Shown: piece after piece, positions 25,975-37,719 of the stretch
Position numbering within the stretch: position 1 is the first letter of the stretch
Layout: every line of letters starts with the position of its first letter
From: Hermodice carunculata
Taxonomy: Eukaryota > Annelida > Polychaeta > Eunicida > Amphinomidae
Reading direction: 5' to 3'
Length of the DNA stretch: 64,000 bases
NCBI GenBank assembly: GCA_964020975.1
Contig: OZ026621.1
Coordinates: 96,908,005-96,972,004, forward strand
Program-made: the position numbers and the translations under genes
Notes under the pieces: generated by a model
What the model was told of the DNA's origin: nothing
Seen by the model: the letters and a program-made list of their open reading frames with translations, nothing else
Database searches by the model: none

Positions 25975-26108
25975 AAAAAGGCCTTTCATTCAAGTACCAG
26001 CTGCCTACAGTCCACTAGAATATAATGTTCCAGGTCAGCAGTTTTCCTTGGCCCATTCAGGGTGCATTGTGCCCAAAGCACTCAATCCATAATGCAGTAC
26101 TGAAAGAG
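25975..26108 (-). mobile_element. TTAA MITE, partial inverted copy
   Basis: The minus strand matches the element at 24,659-24,898: CTCTTTCAGTACTG at its end beside TTAA (26,109-26,112), then AAAACTGCTGACCTGG and GGTACTTGAATGAAAGG. The far end is missing. Confidence 0.75.
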
Positions 26109-26218
26109 TTAACCCTTCAACAAGGTAGGGTTAACCCTTTAACAAGGTAGAGTTAACCCTTTAACAAGGTAGAGTTAACCCTTCAACACGGTAGAGTTAA
26201 CCCTTTAACAAGGAAGAT
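26109..26218. repeat. 22-bp tandem repeat, 5 copies, at a MITE end
   Basis: Units of TTAACCCTTTAACAAGGTAG plus two bases. The first unit begins at the very TTAA that bounds the preceding MITE copy, so each unit repeats a TTAACCCTT word like that MITE's terminus. Confidence 0.92.
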
Positions 26219-27061
26219 TTCCGTTAAGTTACAGCACAATCTGAGACATGATTTTGGAGAAGAGTAGTTGAAAATAGCAAAAGCACACAAAAATTCATAT
26301 ATTTTTGAAAATCACAGCACCATCTCTTGAACATATTAAGGCCCGGGAGTCCCCAGAAGTGTCCCTTTGTAAAATTGATGCAATTGGCCATGTTTTTCAG
26401 AGGTGGCTTTTTTTATATCTGGTAAAAAGATAATATATACATATGTACCTTATATTCATAAAGCACCAGCACTGGAGCCAAATAGTATGATACAAAAGTA
26501 TTATAAAACAACTTGAAAGTTTTTTTATTGATTAACATTCAACAATCTATGTTGATTTCTGTTACAAGTTCACTGAATCAGCATACAGAAAAAGTTTAGA
26601 CATTGCTGACCAGTATTCCCACATCATAAAGAAGGGCCACCTTTATTATGGACTGCATTTCTTCTAATTGCTTTTATTCCCTTATTTTCCTACTTAAAGA
26701 TATTGACCATGATTGTTTTGTGTGCAAACATTTGTGCCTTATCACTTCTGCTGAAATTCTGGCTCTGAAATGTTTTGGGGGACATCAGCCTACATGAAGA
26801 GAACTATATGTATGTGGTCATTACAGCTTCCTCCATTATTGGCTGTAAATTTACCACAGGCAGTGCCATCAACTGAGTTGTAATTAAGGCTTCATAGTCT
26901 TCAATCTGTCATGTCCGTTGTTGACAGATCTTGTCAACAGGTGAAAAAACATGTAAATGTTGTTTTTGCAACATTTTCCTCATCTGACAGATTCTGATGC
27001 TCTTGCCTCCCCCCCCCCCAAAAAAAACCCTCTTAAACTACACAATATCAAATTGTGACAA

Positions 27062-27140
27062 TAGTACAGTAACCCCTGTGCAGCGCTGGATCAGACTGAG
27101 CCAACAGCTTTCCTGGCAGCAAGATGGCGCAACGCACTGA
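27062..27140 (+). mobile_element. TTAA-type MITE fragment heading a satellite
   Basis: Matches the 5' half of the 24.66 kb MITE: GGATCAGACTGAGCCAACAG, then TTTCCTGGCAGC and GGCGCAACGCACTGATGCCAAG. It passes directly into the 40-bp satellite. Confidence 0.65.
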
Positions 27141-28020
27141 TGCCAAGCAAACCTGTTGACTAGGCCATGTTACCAGGATATGCCAAGTAAACCTGTTGAC
27201 TAAGCCATGTTACCAGGATATGTCAAGTAAACCTGTTGACTAAGCCATGTTACCAGGATATGTCAAGTAAACCTGTTGACCAGACCATGTTACCAGGATA
27301 TGTCACGTAAAGCTGTTGACTAGGCCATTTTACCAGGATATGCCAAGTGAACCTGTTGACTAGGCCATGTTACCAGAATATGCCAAGTGAACCTGTTGAC
27401 TAGACCATGTTACCAGGATATGCCAAGTAAACCTGTTGACTAGGCCATGTTACCAGGATATGCCAAGTAAACCTGTTGACTAGGCCATTTTACCAGGATA
27501 TGTCAAGTAAACCTGTTGACTAAGCCATGTTACCAGGATATGTCAAGTAAACCTGTTGACTAAGCCATGTTACCAGGATATGTCAAGTAAACCTGTTGAC
27601 TAAGCCATGTTACCAGGATATGTCAAGTAAACCTGTTGACTAAGCCATGTTACCAGGATATGCCAAGTAAACCTGTTGACTAGGCCATGTTACCAGGATA
27701 TGTCAAGTAAACCTGTTGACTAGACCATGTTACCAGGATATGTCAAGTAAACCTGTTGATTAGACCATGTTACCAGGATATGTCAAGTAAACCTGTTGAC
27801 TAGACCATGTTACCAGGATATGCCAAGTAAACCTGTTGACTAGGCCATGTTACCAGGACATGCCAAGTAAACCTGTTGACTAAGCCATGTTACCGGGATA
27901 TGTCAAGTAAACCTGTTGATTAAGCCATGTTACCAGGATATGTCAAGTAAACCTGTTGACTAGGCCATGTTACCAGGATATGTCAAGTAAACCTGTTGAC
28001 TGCCATGTTGCCAGGATATG
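27141..28020. repeat. 40-bp satellite, 22 copies
   Basis: Head-to-tail 40-base units starting TGTCAAGTAAACCTGTTGAC and ending TACCAGGATA, nearly uniform. The unit aligns with an internal segment of the TTAA MITE (TGCCAAGAAAAACTGTTGAC...GTCTGGA), and a MITE fragment lies immediately upstream. Confidence 0.95.
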
Positions 28021-28557
28021 TCTTGTTTACACGTCTCAGCAAAATTGATTTTTTTTATGAATATGAAGTTTACATATCAAAAACATTAAAGCGATTGGCA
28101 ATAGACATCCACACACTTTTGAGCAACTTAAGCAAGAAAGTGTTTATGATTGAAATATTGCACAAGTTAAAACACAACTCAAATTTATCGGGCATAAATT
28201 TCCAATTGTAAGCAGTGAACAGCTGGATAGAACAAACACCTGAGCAAGCAACAGTGCCCAGGGTCTGCCCTCACTCCTATCTTGTTCACCTGTTGTCTTC
28301 TGTCTGTCACACCACAGCTTGTACACAGTGTGCCCCCAGGCAACATCCTTCGCTGGCAATATTGCTCCTAATTGATACAGTTATGGCCTTTGTGAATCTA
28401 ACTCTTTGTAATAATAAATACAAAAAGGTTAAAACTGACTCAGAATGCAAGTTTGATGCCTGTTGGTACTTATCACTTCTTCCTGTAGTTATGTTCAAGT
28501 TGTTTTAAAGTGCTTGTTTCTTCCAAATCTAGTATTAGTAATCCAGAAATATATGAT

Positions 28558-28741
28558 GAAGTTAGCTGCCTGGTACTGACCTACATGGGTTGTATATGTT
28601 TAAGTTAGCTGCCTGGTACTGACCTACATGGGTTGTATATGTTTAAGTTAGCTGCCTGGTACTGACCTACATGGGTTGTATATGTTTAAGTTAGCTGCCT
28701 GGTACTGACCTACATGGGTTGTATATGTTTAAGTTAGCTGC
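28558..28741. repeat. 43-bp tandem repeat, about 4.3 copies
   Basis: Identical units beginning AAGTTAGCTGCCTGGTACTG. Identity implies recent expansion. Confidence 0.95.
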
Positions 28742-29558
28742 CCTGGTACAGATGCAAGGTGATCTTCTCCACTTCATCTTTCAGTTTGTTTATTTCATGA
28801 CTACTCTACAGTCTTTCACTGCTACCAGTCAGTCCTTTATATCTTGCAATTCTTCACTTATAAATTCCAAGTCTGCTGTAATATTTTGCTGGTTTCTTTG
28901 TAAATTGTCTACACCATCCCCTATATCATTTATAATTCTGCTCCAAGATGTCCTCCAGGCACTGATAGTTTGTCTGTCTGTCTGTCTGTCTGTCCCTGGC
29001 CTCAGCCTGCCCACCAGTCTGGTCCTCCCTCCTCACTGCTCATTGCTAGGGCTTCATTTTTTCCTCTCCTAGCACTTCTCAGCTCTTTCCCCTGAAAATG
29101 ACCCCAAACCAGCTGCTGGTCAGATGTCCACTTCAGTGATTTCAACTAATTTTAACAGTAATGAGAAATAATTTGACTGAGCATTGTAGATAAGATCTAT
29201 CCAGATCACAGGCCCAGCTCAACAGCTTCTCATGGCATGGGTTGGACACTAAGTGCCCAATTTATATCTATGGTAACGAAAGCTTTTACTCAATCTTAAG
29301 GACAGGTAAAGACACCAAAAATTAAATCCCATTTTAGTCAATCCTAGCTCAAAATGTATTTGCGTTAGGATAACATATCATATATGTGTGTACTTGTCAT
29401 ACTCCAAAGAATTTATATGTCCCGTATTTGGGTGTCTCTGATGTTAATTGTTGAATAAACAATTGCAAGTTGACCGCAAAGCATCCAACCGATAAATGTC
29501 AAAATAAGTCACTAATTATTTGTGATAAAATCATAATCACGCTTGCATCTTAATCCTG
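28742..29558. other. No recognised gene; short GTCT run
   Basis: Contains a (GTCT)n run near 28,970-28,995 and, near 29,215-29,255, words resembling the TTAA MITE (CTCAACAGCTTCTCATGGCA). Nothing else is recognised. Confidence 0.45.
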
Positions 29559-30194
29559 ACATATTGGCTACAAAAAACGATTCTTTCTTTCTTTCTTTCT
29601 TTCTTTCTGTGTCGTCTTAAACTCAGATACCGTGCAAGCTTAAGAAACTTCAAACTTTGCATGGCTATAGCACCTGCAGGGAAGTTTTGCATATCGCTCT
29701 GAATAGTCAAGATTTTGAAAATTATACAAATTAGGGCAATTAAAAAATTCAATTGCTTCTGGCTTCCATAGTATTCATCCGATTTTGATGATGTTGGACA
29801 CAAATTGTAGCTACTGTAACACTGCACATTTTTCACACATGTGACCTCTAGAGGTCAAAGGTCAAGGTCATTTTGCCATTTGAAATATTCATGTAGCTGT
29901 AACTCAGTCAATTATCATCCAATTTTGATCATGTTGGACACAAATTGTAGCTACTGTAACACTGCACATTTGTATAATTTACATGTGACCTCTAGAGGTC
30001 AAAGATCAAGGTCATTTGGACGTTTGAAATATTCATCTAGCCATAACTTGGTCACTTTTAATCAAATTTTGATCATGTTGGGCTCAAATTATAGATATTG
30101 TACAAGTGTTGCAACTGCCTATTTTTGTAATTGTGCAAATATATCACACACACACAGACAGATTTGCTTTCAAGCAAATCTTTCTTTTCTAGTT
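29559..30194 (-). mobile_element. Tandem-core element, family A (copy 5, minus)
   Basis: The high end read on the minus strand begins AACTAGAAAAGAAAGATTTG, with the AAGCAAATC stem-loop and CTGTCTGTGTGTG. The core units closely match the 5.0 kb copy, including palindromes TGACCTCTAGAGGTCA at about 29,842 and 29,988. A TTCT run at 29,581-29,607 follows. The 3' stem-loop looks incomplete. Confidence 0.78.
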
Positions 30195-32010
30195 TTGTAG
30201 TTATTTCCTCAATGAGTTTCATTTCTCTTTCCAACCTGAGTTTTCTAATGCTATTTTGTGTGTTTTCTCTGCTGTTCACGTTTATGCTTATTTAAATGTG
30301 TTTATTTGTACTTTTATTTCCTCATCCCTGGATTTCGATAAAATATTATCTACGCGGGTATTGTTGATTAAGGTGCCAGTTTTTTTCCCAGCCTGTCTTT
30401 GGTGTGAATGACCATTGGGATAATCAATTGTGGCGCGGCCTTTGAAGTTTGAAGGGACATCATCTGATGATTCCCACTCCTCTTGAACATTTAAAGTCTC
30501 CCTTCATTAGAGTGCAAAACAAGCAAGATAACTATAAAGTAAACCACTAAAGCTATGATGTGTTATCATGTTTGCATCTTTTCCCTGCCCACAAACATAC
30601 TTTCCGCATGCCGCCTTCTTTCGCATTGCCGCCCTGATACCACTCTCCTTTTGCCATGGGCCATTGCTACCTGCAGCCACGTGACAGGTTGTTAAGTATG
30701 ATTGACGGGTGGCATTGTTCCGTTTGGCGGCTGAAAACCAAAAGAATGACACACGGACGTTCGGATGTCCACATGCCTGTGTGGTTTTTGGTGTTTTTCT
30801 CATATTTCTACTTAAGTTAAAAGCTTGAAATTTTGACATCTAATAGAAAGGACATTCATCTTGTAAAAACCGTTAAAATCTCAAAATGGGCCATGCAAAT
30901 TAAGGTTTTTTGTCTCTTACCTGTCCTTAATTCAAGGGGAAAGGAATTAAGTTCCATACAAATCACCTCTATATTATATATCCTTCTTTTTCATTCCTTA
31001 ATTAAAAGATGTCAAGATTAATTGCCATAAGCCAAAAACCCCACAGAGTCTGCTCAACCCACATATTCTTTGTCCATGGCCTCCTGACGCTGGCAACCAT
31101 GTGTAGGCCAGATATTGTGACAAGCTGGTGCTGGAGCATGGCACGTATTATTATATGGCTCAGCAACAATTCTCATTCAATTTGGGTTTTTTTCCATCAA
31201 CAATAACTGAATGAAATTTGAATGAAGCAGATGACATTTTCCCTCCTGGCAGTTGTGACCAGATTTAGGCGCAAATAGTTAATGACAGACTCCAGGGGTC
31301 AGTGAATGGCATCAAATACAACAACCCTCAGAACTGAACAGTTCTTGTTTGATGCATGCTGTGAAGTGACCTTTGAGCCCTGCTCCTCCCTATCAAAAAT
31401 ATGCAGGCTGCATATCCAGATGTTGTAATTACACCTATGTACCTGTGGATACCTACTGTTGGGCATGCAGTGTGTATACAGGTACATTAAAACTTAAAGA
31501 GTAAGGTGGCCAGTTTCAGTCACAACAAAGAAAGACACTTTCTCATTGTAAGAACGCATTTGCACTATTAGGATGGTGATCTCAGTGTCACCTACTGCTG
31601 GTGAGACTATTGTCATCACACCCAGCCTATTTTGCAACAAAATGACCCAGCTTTCACAACTGTAAAATTGACTCATATGGGTATTACATGTGCCAACAAT
31701 ATCAAATATGGTCCGTAGGTGGCTCTTGTGTGTTGTGTGATCAGTAGATGGCCCTTGTGTATTGAGCAGGTGCTGGGGGAGGGGGGGGGGGGAGAGAATA
31801 ATATTGTACTCAACAGACAGTGATCACATTTTTTTCTCAAGTGATTTTTTACAGCACTTTTTGCATGTTATGGAGACATGATGTACATGTATACAGGCAA
31901 GCATATTATGTATCCTGTATCAGTTTATTGGGTCATTTAAAATTTGGCAACAATCCCCTCTGCATCTTAACATTTCCCTTATCAAGCTCCTCTCATTAAA
32001 TATAGCTGAT

Positions 32011-32014
<4 letters not shown>
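30195..32014. other. No recognised gene; CpG-richer patch at 30.55-30.77 kb
   Basis: The stretch around 30,550-30,770 has more CpG than its surroundings and a 110-codon open frame on the minus strand without any domain I recognise. The stretch at 31,010-31,240 is non-repetitive. A G-run lies near 31,772. A possible cadherin-like frame near 31.5 kb is discussed among rejected items. Confidence 0.4.
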
Positions 32015-32300
<286 letters not shown>

Positions 32301-32837
32301 TGTGCATGGCTTCAATTGTGGCAGTCCTGATGATCAATGCAGGCCTCAGTGGTAGTGGCTATGCAGATCCTCTGCAGGCTGCAGCAGCATGATATAACCC
32401 ACAGTCAACTTAGTTTTACTTGGTTTCCATAATTAACCACATCCCCAAGTACCCAGCAGAGAATTAATCTTCTGCTGCAAATCCACTTGTCCATTCTAAT
32501 GCATACATGTCACTTACTTTACTTTGAAATCTTTCCAAACATGTTGATAAATATAGTCCATAGAAGGATGAGGTTTCTCAAGGTGACAGTCATTGAGACA
32601 CATCCAACACATGTATTTTGATAGCAATATTTTGCGTCCCCAATATATTAATTTACCAACTCATATGCATGTTGGTCCAGCCATTAACTCATATAAACTC
32701 ACACAGCTTCAGTTTCAATAAAATTGATTCACTAGGAAGCAGATACAGATTTCAAAATAGCCAAAGGGAGGTATCAATATATTAAGTGCAGCATTATTAG
32801 TCTTAAATACTAAAGGTCAGTGGTTAAGCTGCGGACA

Positions 32838-33032
32838 AGCACTTGAAAAGTTGAACTGGTTGTCACTACAGAAGAGGATTGAATACAGCAAGTTGCTGTT
32901 AATGTACAAATCTCTGAACAAATTAACACCTGAATATATGCAAAAAAGTTTATGTATGTTAAAGATACACATTCTCTTCATAAATTCTCTTCATTTGAGG
33001 TCTACTGTCTCAAATAACTTGTATGTAATTAA
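32838..33032 (+). mobile_element. LINE fragment (RT C-terminal part), left piece
   Basis: Plus-strand frame with ALEKLNWLSLQKRIEYSKLL and LHLRSTVSNNLYVI, typical of the region after the RT domain in CR1/L2-type LINEs and similar to the 20.8 kb LINE (LSKLNWMSIEKKINFMKAVL). It is cut off by the Penelope-like element and resumes at 34,905. The fragment lacks all upstream domains, so it is 5' truncated, as is common for LINE copies. Confidence 0.8.
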
Positions 33033-34891
33033 TGATAAAAAATGAGGTGAGACCAGTGGCGAGGGATGCCTATAGCAGCGGAGTCCAGACCTGTTTCGTT
33101 TTCTGTGAACTCATCAGGGGACATTTGAAAACACTTTTATGCTGCTTGCTTATATAGTAAGGGGTAACGTTGCTACGGGCCGTGAGGCAACGTCACAAAT
33201 ATAGCGCCTAGGCATCGAACTGATCTACAGGTCTAACTGCTGTCTTGGCAGGTTAGAGTGCCGTGCATTAGCTATGGCATATCATGCAAGGTTTGACATA
33301 TCCGTTCTGAATGACGACTGGTTTGACCCTGGGGGTCAACCCTATGCCTCAATATCAGCAGCACTGCTGTCAGATAGAGGATTATGCATGTCCATCAATT
33401 GTGGCTATTAATAATCAATAGCAAGGAAAAGCTTCAAAGTGTTTTCTGTGCAAACAGGTCAGTTGTGCACTATGTCATGTGTGGGTAGATAGGGGTAGAA
33501 CTAAAAATTTGGCATAAGACTCGGCAAGAGACCCTATCTACCCATGACATTGAAGCCAAACGGTTCTGTGGTGCATAGTTGATGGATCCAGTGGTTTTCC
33601 CTCTCTAGTCTGAGTGTCTCTGTTTGAGACATGTCAGGTGGTGTTCTAATATGTTCCAGTATTTGGATCCTTACATGGATGCCACTGTGATCAGGTGGAC
33701 TGAAGTGTCTGCCCAATGGTTGAGTTACATCTTTGTTCTTGATGTAATCAAAATGTTCTCTTAACCTGTCCATCAGGGGGTGCATCGTTTGGCCTACATA
33801 CTGCTTGTTGCAATGCAAACAAGTGATGAGATAGACTAGGTTGTTGTGCTTGCAGGTACCTCCTCTTGGTGTACTATATGTACGACCTGTTACTGTACTC
33901 TTGACTGTCCCAGACACATCTAGCTTGGGGCAATATCGACATGTCTGGGTGTCACATGGGTTGAGCTCTGTGACTCCTGATATGGAGGCCACTTGCCCTA
34001 CTCTCAGGTACCTTAATCTGGAACATGCTAGGAGATCTTTCAGATTTTTTGATCTCCCGAAACCTAGGATGATTTGTTTATCACCTAGGTGTTGGGCATT
34101 TCTAGAGGCCTGTATTGTTGCCCAGTTGTGTTGTATAATAAGCTTGAGTGGTGGAAGGGCTGGGTTGAAATCAGTGATGACGAAAAGTTTGTTACTTTCC
34201 TGCATAGGAACAGGATCATCATGACTATTTGTGGGAGTCAGGAGAGACTGTCTGTCTGTTTCCCTGACTTTTGAGAGGGCAGTATGAAGGAGGTGCCTGG
34301 GGTAGCCTCTTCATAGTACCTCAAGATTTTGATGGCATTTGCCTCTTCCCTGTGGCAAATTCGCTTGACCCTTAGTAACTGGCTGTAAGGGCCGCTGGTT
34401 TTACAATGATTCGGGTGTGCTGAATCAAAGTGTAGGTAGGTATGAGTATCGGTTGGCTTTGTGCACAGGGTAGTGTACACTTTGTTTCCATCTGTCAACC
34501 TTACTGTTGTGTCCAAGAAACATATCTTGGTCCTTGATATGGTGGCTGAGAATTTGATAGTTGGGTGACATGAGTTCATGAAGTTCTGTCTCCCCAAAAG
34601 TCCATATGGCAAAAATATCATCTATAAAACGCCACCAAACCAATGGTTGTAGTGGATCTACCAAGAGTTTCTTTGTTTCTAAATCGTCCATAAATAGGTT
34701 AGCTAGAGAATGAGCAACCTTTGTTCCCACAGCTGTGCCATTGGTCTGTAGATAATGCTCACCATTGAACTCAAAGTTGTTACAAGTTAATGCAATCCAT
34801 AATAACTTTATGAGTTCAGAAACTTCTGGCTTGCTATTGGGTTCCCTATTGTGTAGCAGGGCCCGTGCTGCACTACGCAGGCCTTCCTTTA
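33033..34891 (-). mobile_element. Penelope-like retroelement, 5' truncated, broken
   Basis: Minus-strand element inserted in a LINE fragment. The reverse-transcriptase part (about 34,425-34,891) shows TNGTAVGTKVAHSLANLFMD and WWRFIDDIF. The C-terminal endonuclease part (about 33,534-34,000) shows LVYLITCLHCNKQYVGQT, a GIY-YIG nuclease motif, preceded by a Cys-rich CDTQTCRYC segment. RT plus C-terminal GIY-YIG is diagnostic of endonuclease-bearing Penelope-like elements. The flanks carry a 13-base duplication, TGTATGTAATTAA (33,020-33,032 and 34,892-34,904). Coding is spread over about three frames, so the copy is inactive. A hammerhead-like motif lies in its 3' part. Confidence 0.9.
33081..33124 (-). 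ncRNA. Hammerhead-ribozyme-like motif in Penelope 3' region
   Basis: On the minus strand the sequence contains CTGATGAG, then a possible GTT/AAC stem II, then CGAAAC, the conserved hammerhead core. Short GTCC/GGAC arms could form stem I, with a mismatch next to the core. Stem III would be minimal. Hammerhead motifs in Penelope terminal regions are established knowledge. Activity cannot be judged from sequence. Confidence 0.5.
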
Positions 34892-34904
34892 TGTATGTAA
34901 TTAA

Positions 34905-35250
34905 ACCAAGGACTGAATTCAAGAAAAAAGCAATAAGTTATTCTGCAGCAGTTTTACGGAACTCCTTACCAGCTGAGGTAAGAGAATCCCCTAGTATTTC
35001 TATTTTCAAAAAGAGATGTGCCTGATATTTAATGTCATCCAGGTGATAGGAAATCCAGTACATGTCTTAGGCAAAGATTAAGATCACAGATCATATCTGT
35101 ATAGCATTGTCTATTGCAGAAACCACACAGTGTCATTTATTATTTGGAATTGTGTATACATTGTATTGAAACTTCTTGCTGTATATTTGAGGGCCTTGGG
35201 GGAGATTAGCGAGGATTCACTAACCGAGTCACCATCGTGAAATAAAGTTT

Positions 35251-35251
<1 letters not shown>
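34905..35251 (+). mobile_element. LINE fragment, right piece and 3' tail
   Basis: Continues the LINE after the Penelope insertion: KPRTEFKKKAISYSAAVLRN, then SLPAEVRESPSISIFKKR, the usual LINE C-terminus. The 3' part has GAGGGCCTTGGGGGAGATTA and CACTAACCGAG, which also occur, diverged, at the 3' end of the LINE near 23,190. Both copies end at TA repeats, suggesting one LINE family with a TA-rich tail. Confidence 0.8.

Positions 35252-35333
<82 letters not shown>
35252..35333. repeat. (TA)n microsatellite
   Basis: Perfect TA run directly at the 3' end of the LINE fragment. Confidence 0.96.
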
Positions 35334-35335
<2 letters not shown>

Positions 35336-36085
35336 TTATGGAGAACTGGAAAGAAGCCCACTGTATAGACAGCTCCTCCATCTTTTTCTACTATAGAAGA
35401 AATATGGCATCACTAAAAGGCAACAATAAAGCTTAAAAAGAACAGAGTTAGGTTGTTTAATTTATGTAACAGTCATGGAAAAGATGGAAATGTAGATTGA
35501 CTGATTCAATAATTTTTAAATTGCACTAGATGCAAACTCACGTCACAAATTTTGTTTTCAATTCACAATCCACTGACAGAAATAACAAACGGACTTTCAC
35601 GCCAGGTATCCAGAAAGCCATTGGCCACCAAACAATAAACAGCAGCCACTGATTGGCCTCAAAGTTGTCTTAGCAGAATATTGTAGTCTGAGAACATCTA
35701 GGTTTAAACTATTGCAGCATTCTAGCTGTAATCTGGGCACCTAACATATATAGGCCTACAGCACAAACATGTATACTTCCCAGAAGCAGCAAGAACTACA
35801 TTTAACATGGAGCAAAGCAATCTGTCTTACAGAAACCTAGAAAGTTGGAAACAGGGATTCAGTCTCTCATTCATTCTTGTCAAAAAACTTTTTGAAAAGT
35901 CATTCCAGACCTCTTGATCCCACTTACACACACACACACAAGATAGGCCACGCCCTCTACAAAGGCCACTGCTCCATGCAGCAAGTATGGCCTTTTCATT
36001 GTATCTTATCCCTCAAGAGAGGCCAACCCTCTTATAAGGCCACTTTCCTAGTGCATTTATGGCCTTAAAAGAGAAGACCACTACA
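35334..36085. other. No recognised feature
   Basis: AT-rich unique-looking DNA with a short CA run near 35,928. Confidence 0.45.
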
Positions 36086-36087
36086 AA

Positions 36088-36152
36088 CATACATACATAC
36101 ATACATACATACATACATACATACATACATACATACATACATACATACATAC
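36088..36152. repeat. (CATA)n microsatellite
   Basis: Perfect CATA run of about 16 units. Confidence 0.96.
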
Positions 36153-36989
36153 ACCAATTGGCTATTGGTGCCATAAGGAACTTATGATAAGAAATTAATG
36201 TATTTCTAATAGAATTTAACCATTTCATTTCCATACATGTATAAGACCTGTTCATATAAAGCTGTCATATTGTGACCCATCATGTAAAGGGACAATTTCA
36301 AGGTATATACAATTGGTACATTTCACAGGTCAACCATCATGTCTTGAACAGAAGCAGCGTTTTGCATTCCTTGATGAAATACTTAGAACACATTAACATT
36401 TTAGAAAGTACAGGGACTTCACCAACCTGGCAATCTGACCCCCCTCCCCTAAAACAAACAAAATCCAACTCAAACTGAGGTTTAGCTTTTGGTGTTTCAC
36501 ACAACAAGCCTCCACTCCACCCCATCTCCAATTTTTTTAAAACAAGATAAAGAAATCATAAGGTTATCTTTTGGTTCTCACATACACTTAGGAAATTAAG
36601 CTTAATCCTTGATTTCACTTTGAGCTTTGTTTTGTTACCTTTTAGGCCAAACTTTGCCAGGATTCTCTTTCTCTGCACAGGGATTTAAATAACCGACAAG
36701 GCGCTTGATGCAAGAGTAATTTTGCTTTATTGTTGTCAGTCAATCTTCTTTACTTGACAGCTCACAGAATGATCAGCAGGTTGCCAAGTATGGTTAAATA
36801 ACCCAGGATAACTCAACAATGACAGTGGCCACAGACCTCTACCCATCTATTTAGCAACTTGAGTAGTCATTGACCACTGTACAATTAACACAATTATCAT
36901 TACTTTGAGGAAACATTTGGGACAGAAAATGACCTTCTTCTCAAATGACTGGCCACCTTAATTGACCATGCGTGCTGACCATCTGGAAT
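36153..36989. other. No recognised feature
   Basis: No repeat, element end or exon is recognised here. Confidence 0.45.
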
Positions 36990-37719
36990 GACCATGCTGA
37001 CTGTCTGACAAGTGACCATGCTGACTGTCTTACAAGTGACCATGCTGACTGTCTTACAAGTGACCATGCTGACTGTCTTACAAGTGACCATGCTGACTGT
37101 CTTACAAGTGACCATGCTGACTGTCTTACAAGTGACCATGCTGACTGTCTGACAAGTGACCATGCTGGCTGTCTGACAAGTGACCATGCTGGCTGTCTTA
37201 CAAGTGACCATGCTGACTGTCTGACAAGTGACCATGCTGACTGTCTTACAAGTGACCATGCTGACTGTCTGACAAGTGACCATGCTGACTGTCTTACAAG
37301 TGACCATGCTGACTGTCTTACAAGTGACCATGCTGACTGTCTGACAAGTGACCATGCTGGCTGTCTGACAAGTGACCATGCTGGCTGTCTTACAAGTGAC
37401 CATGCTGACTGTCTTACAAGTGACCATGCTGACTGTCTTACAAGTGACCATGCTGGCTGTCTGACAAGTGACCATGCTGGCTGTCTTACAAGTGACCATG
37501 CTGACTGTCTTACAAGTGACCATGCTGACTGTCTTACAAGTGACCATGCTGACTGTCTTACAAGTGACCATGCTGACTGTCTTACAAGTGACCATGCTGA
37601 CTGTCTGACAAGTGACCATGCTGACTGTCTGACAAGTGACCATGCTGACTGTCTGACAAGTGACCATGCTGACTGTCTTACAAGTGACCATGCTGACTGT
37701 CTTACAAGTGACCATGCTG
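36990..37719. repeat. 24-bp minisatellite, about 30 copies
   Basis: Units of GACCATGCTGACTGTCTTAC plus AAGT. Two variable positions (TTAC/TGAC and GACT/GGCT) alternate along the array. Because 24 is a multiple of three, open frames of about 280-290 codons exist on both strands. They are repeat artefacts: eight-residue units with no start, splice or domain context. Confidence 0.96.

Larger units (their letters stand above)
24280..26440. repeat. Dispersed repeat family (GCACCATCTGTTGAACAA type), several copies
   Basis: Words like GCACCATCTGTTGAACAA, AAGGTCTGG, AAGTGT and CAATTGGC recur at about 24,430, 25,125, 25,655 and 26,305, and again at about 60,830. Each is followed by A-rich stretches. 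Boundaries are unclear. TTAA MITEs are interspersed. No coding potential is seen. Confidence 0.6.

Noticed and set aside
31509-31665. Minus-strand frame with VSFFVVTETGHLTL, resembling a cadherin strand
   Set aside because: An acceptor is present, but no usable donor precedes the stop and the phase does not follow the 40.9 kb exon. Kept only as a weak possibility.
34765-35025. Single 86-codon plus-strand gene
   Set aside because: It crosses the border between the Penelope-like element and the LINE fragment; the sense part is LINE C-terminus.
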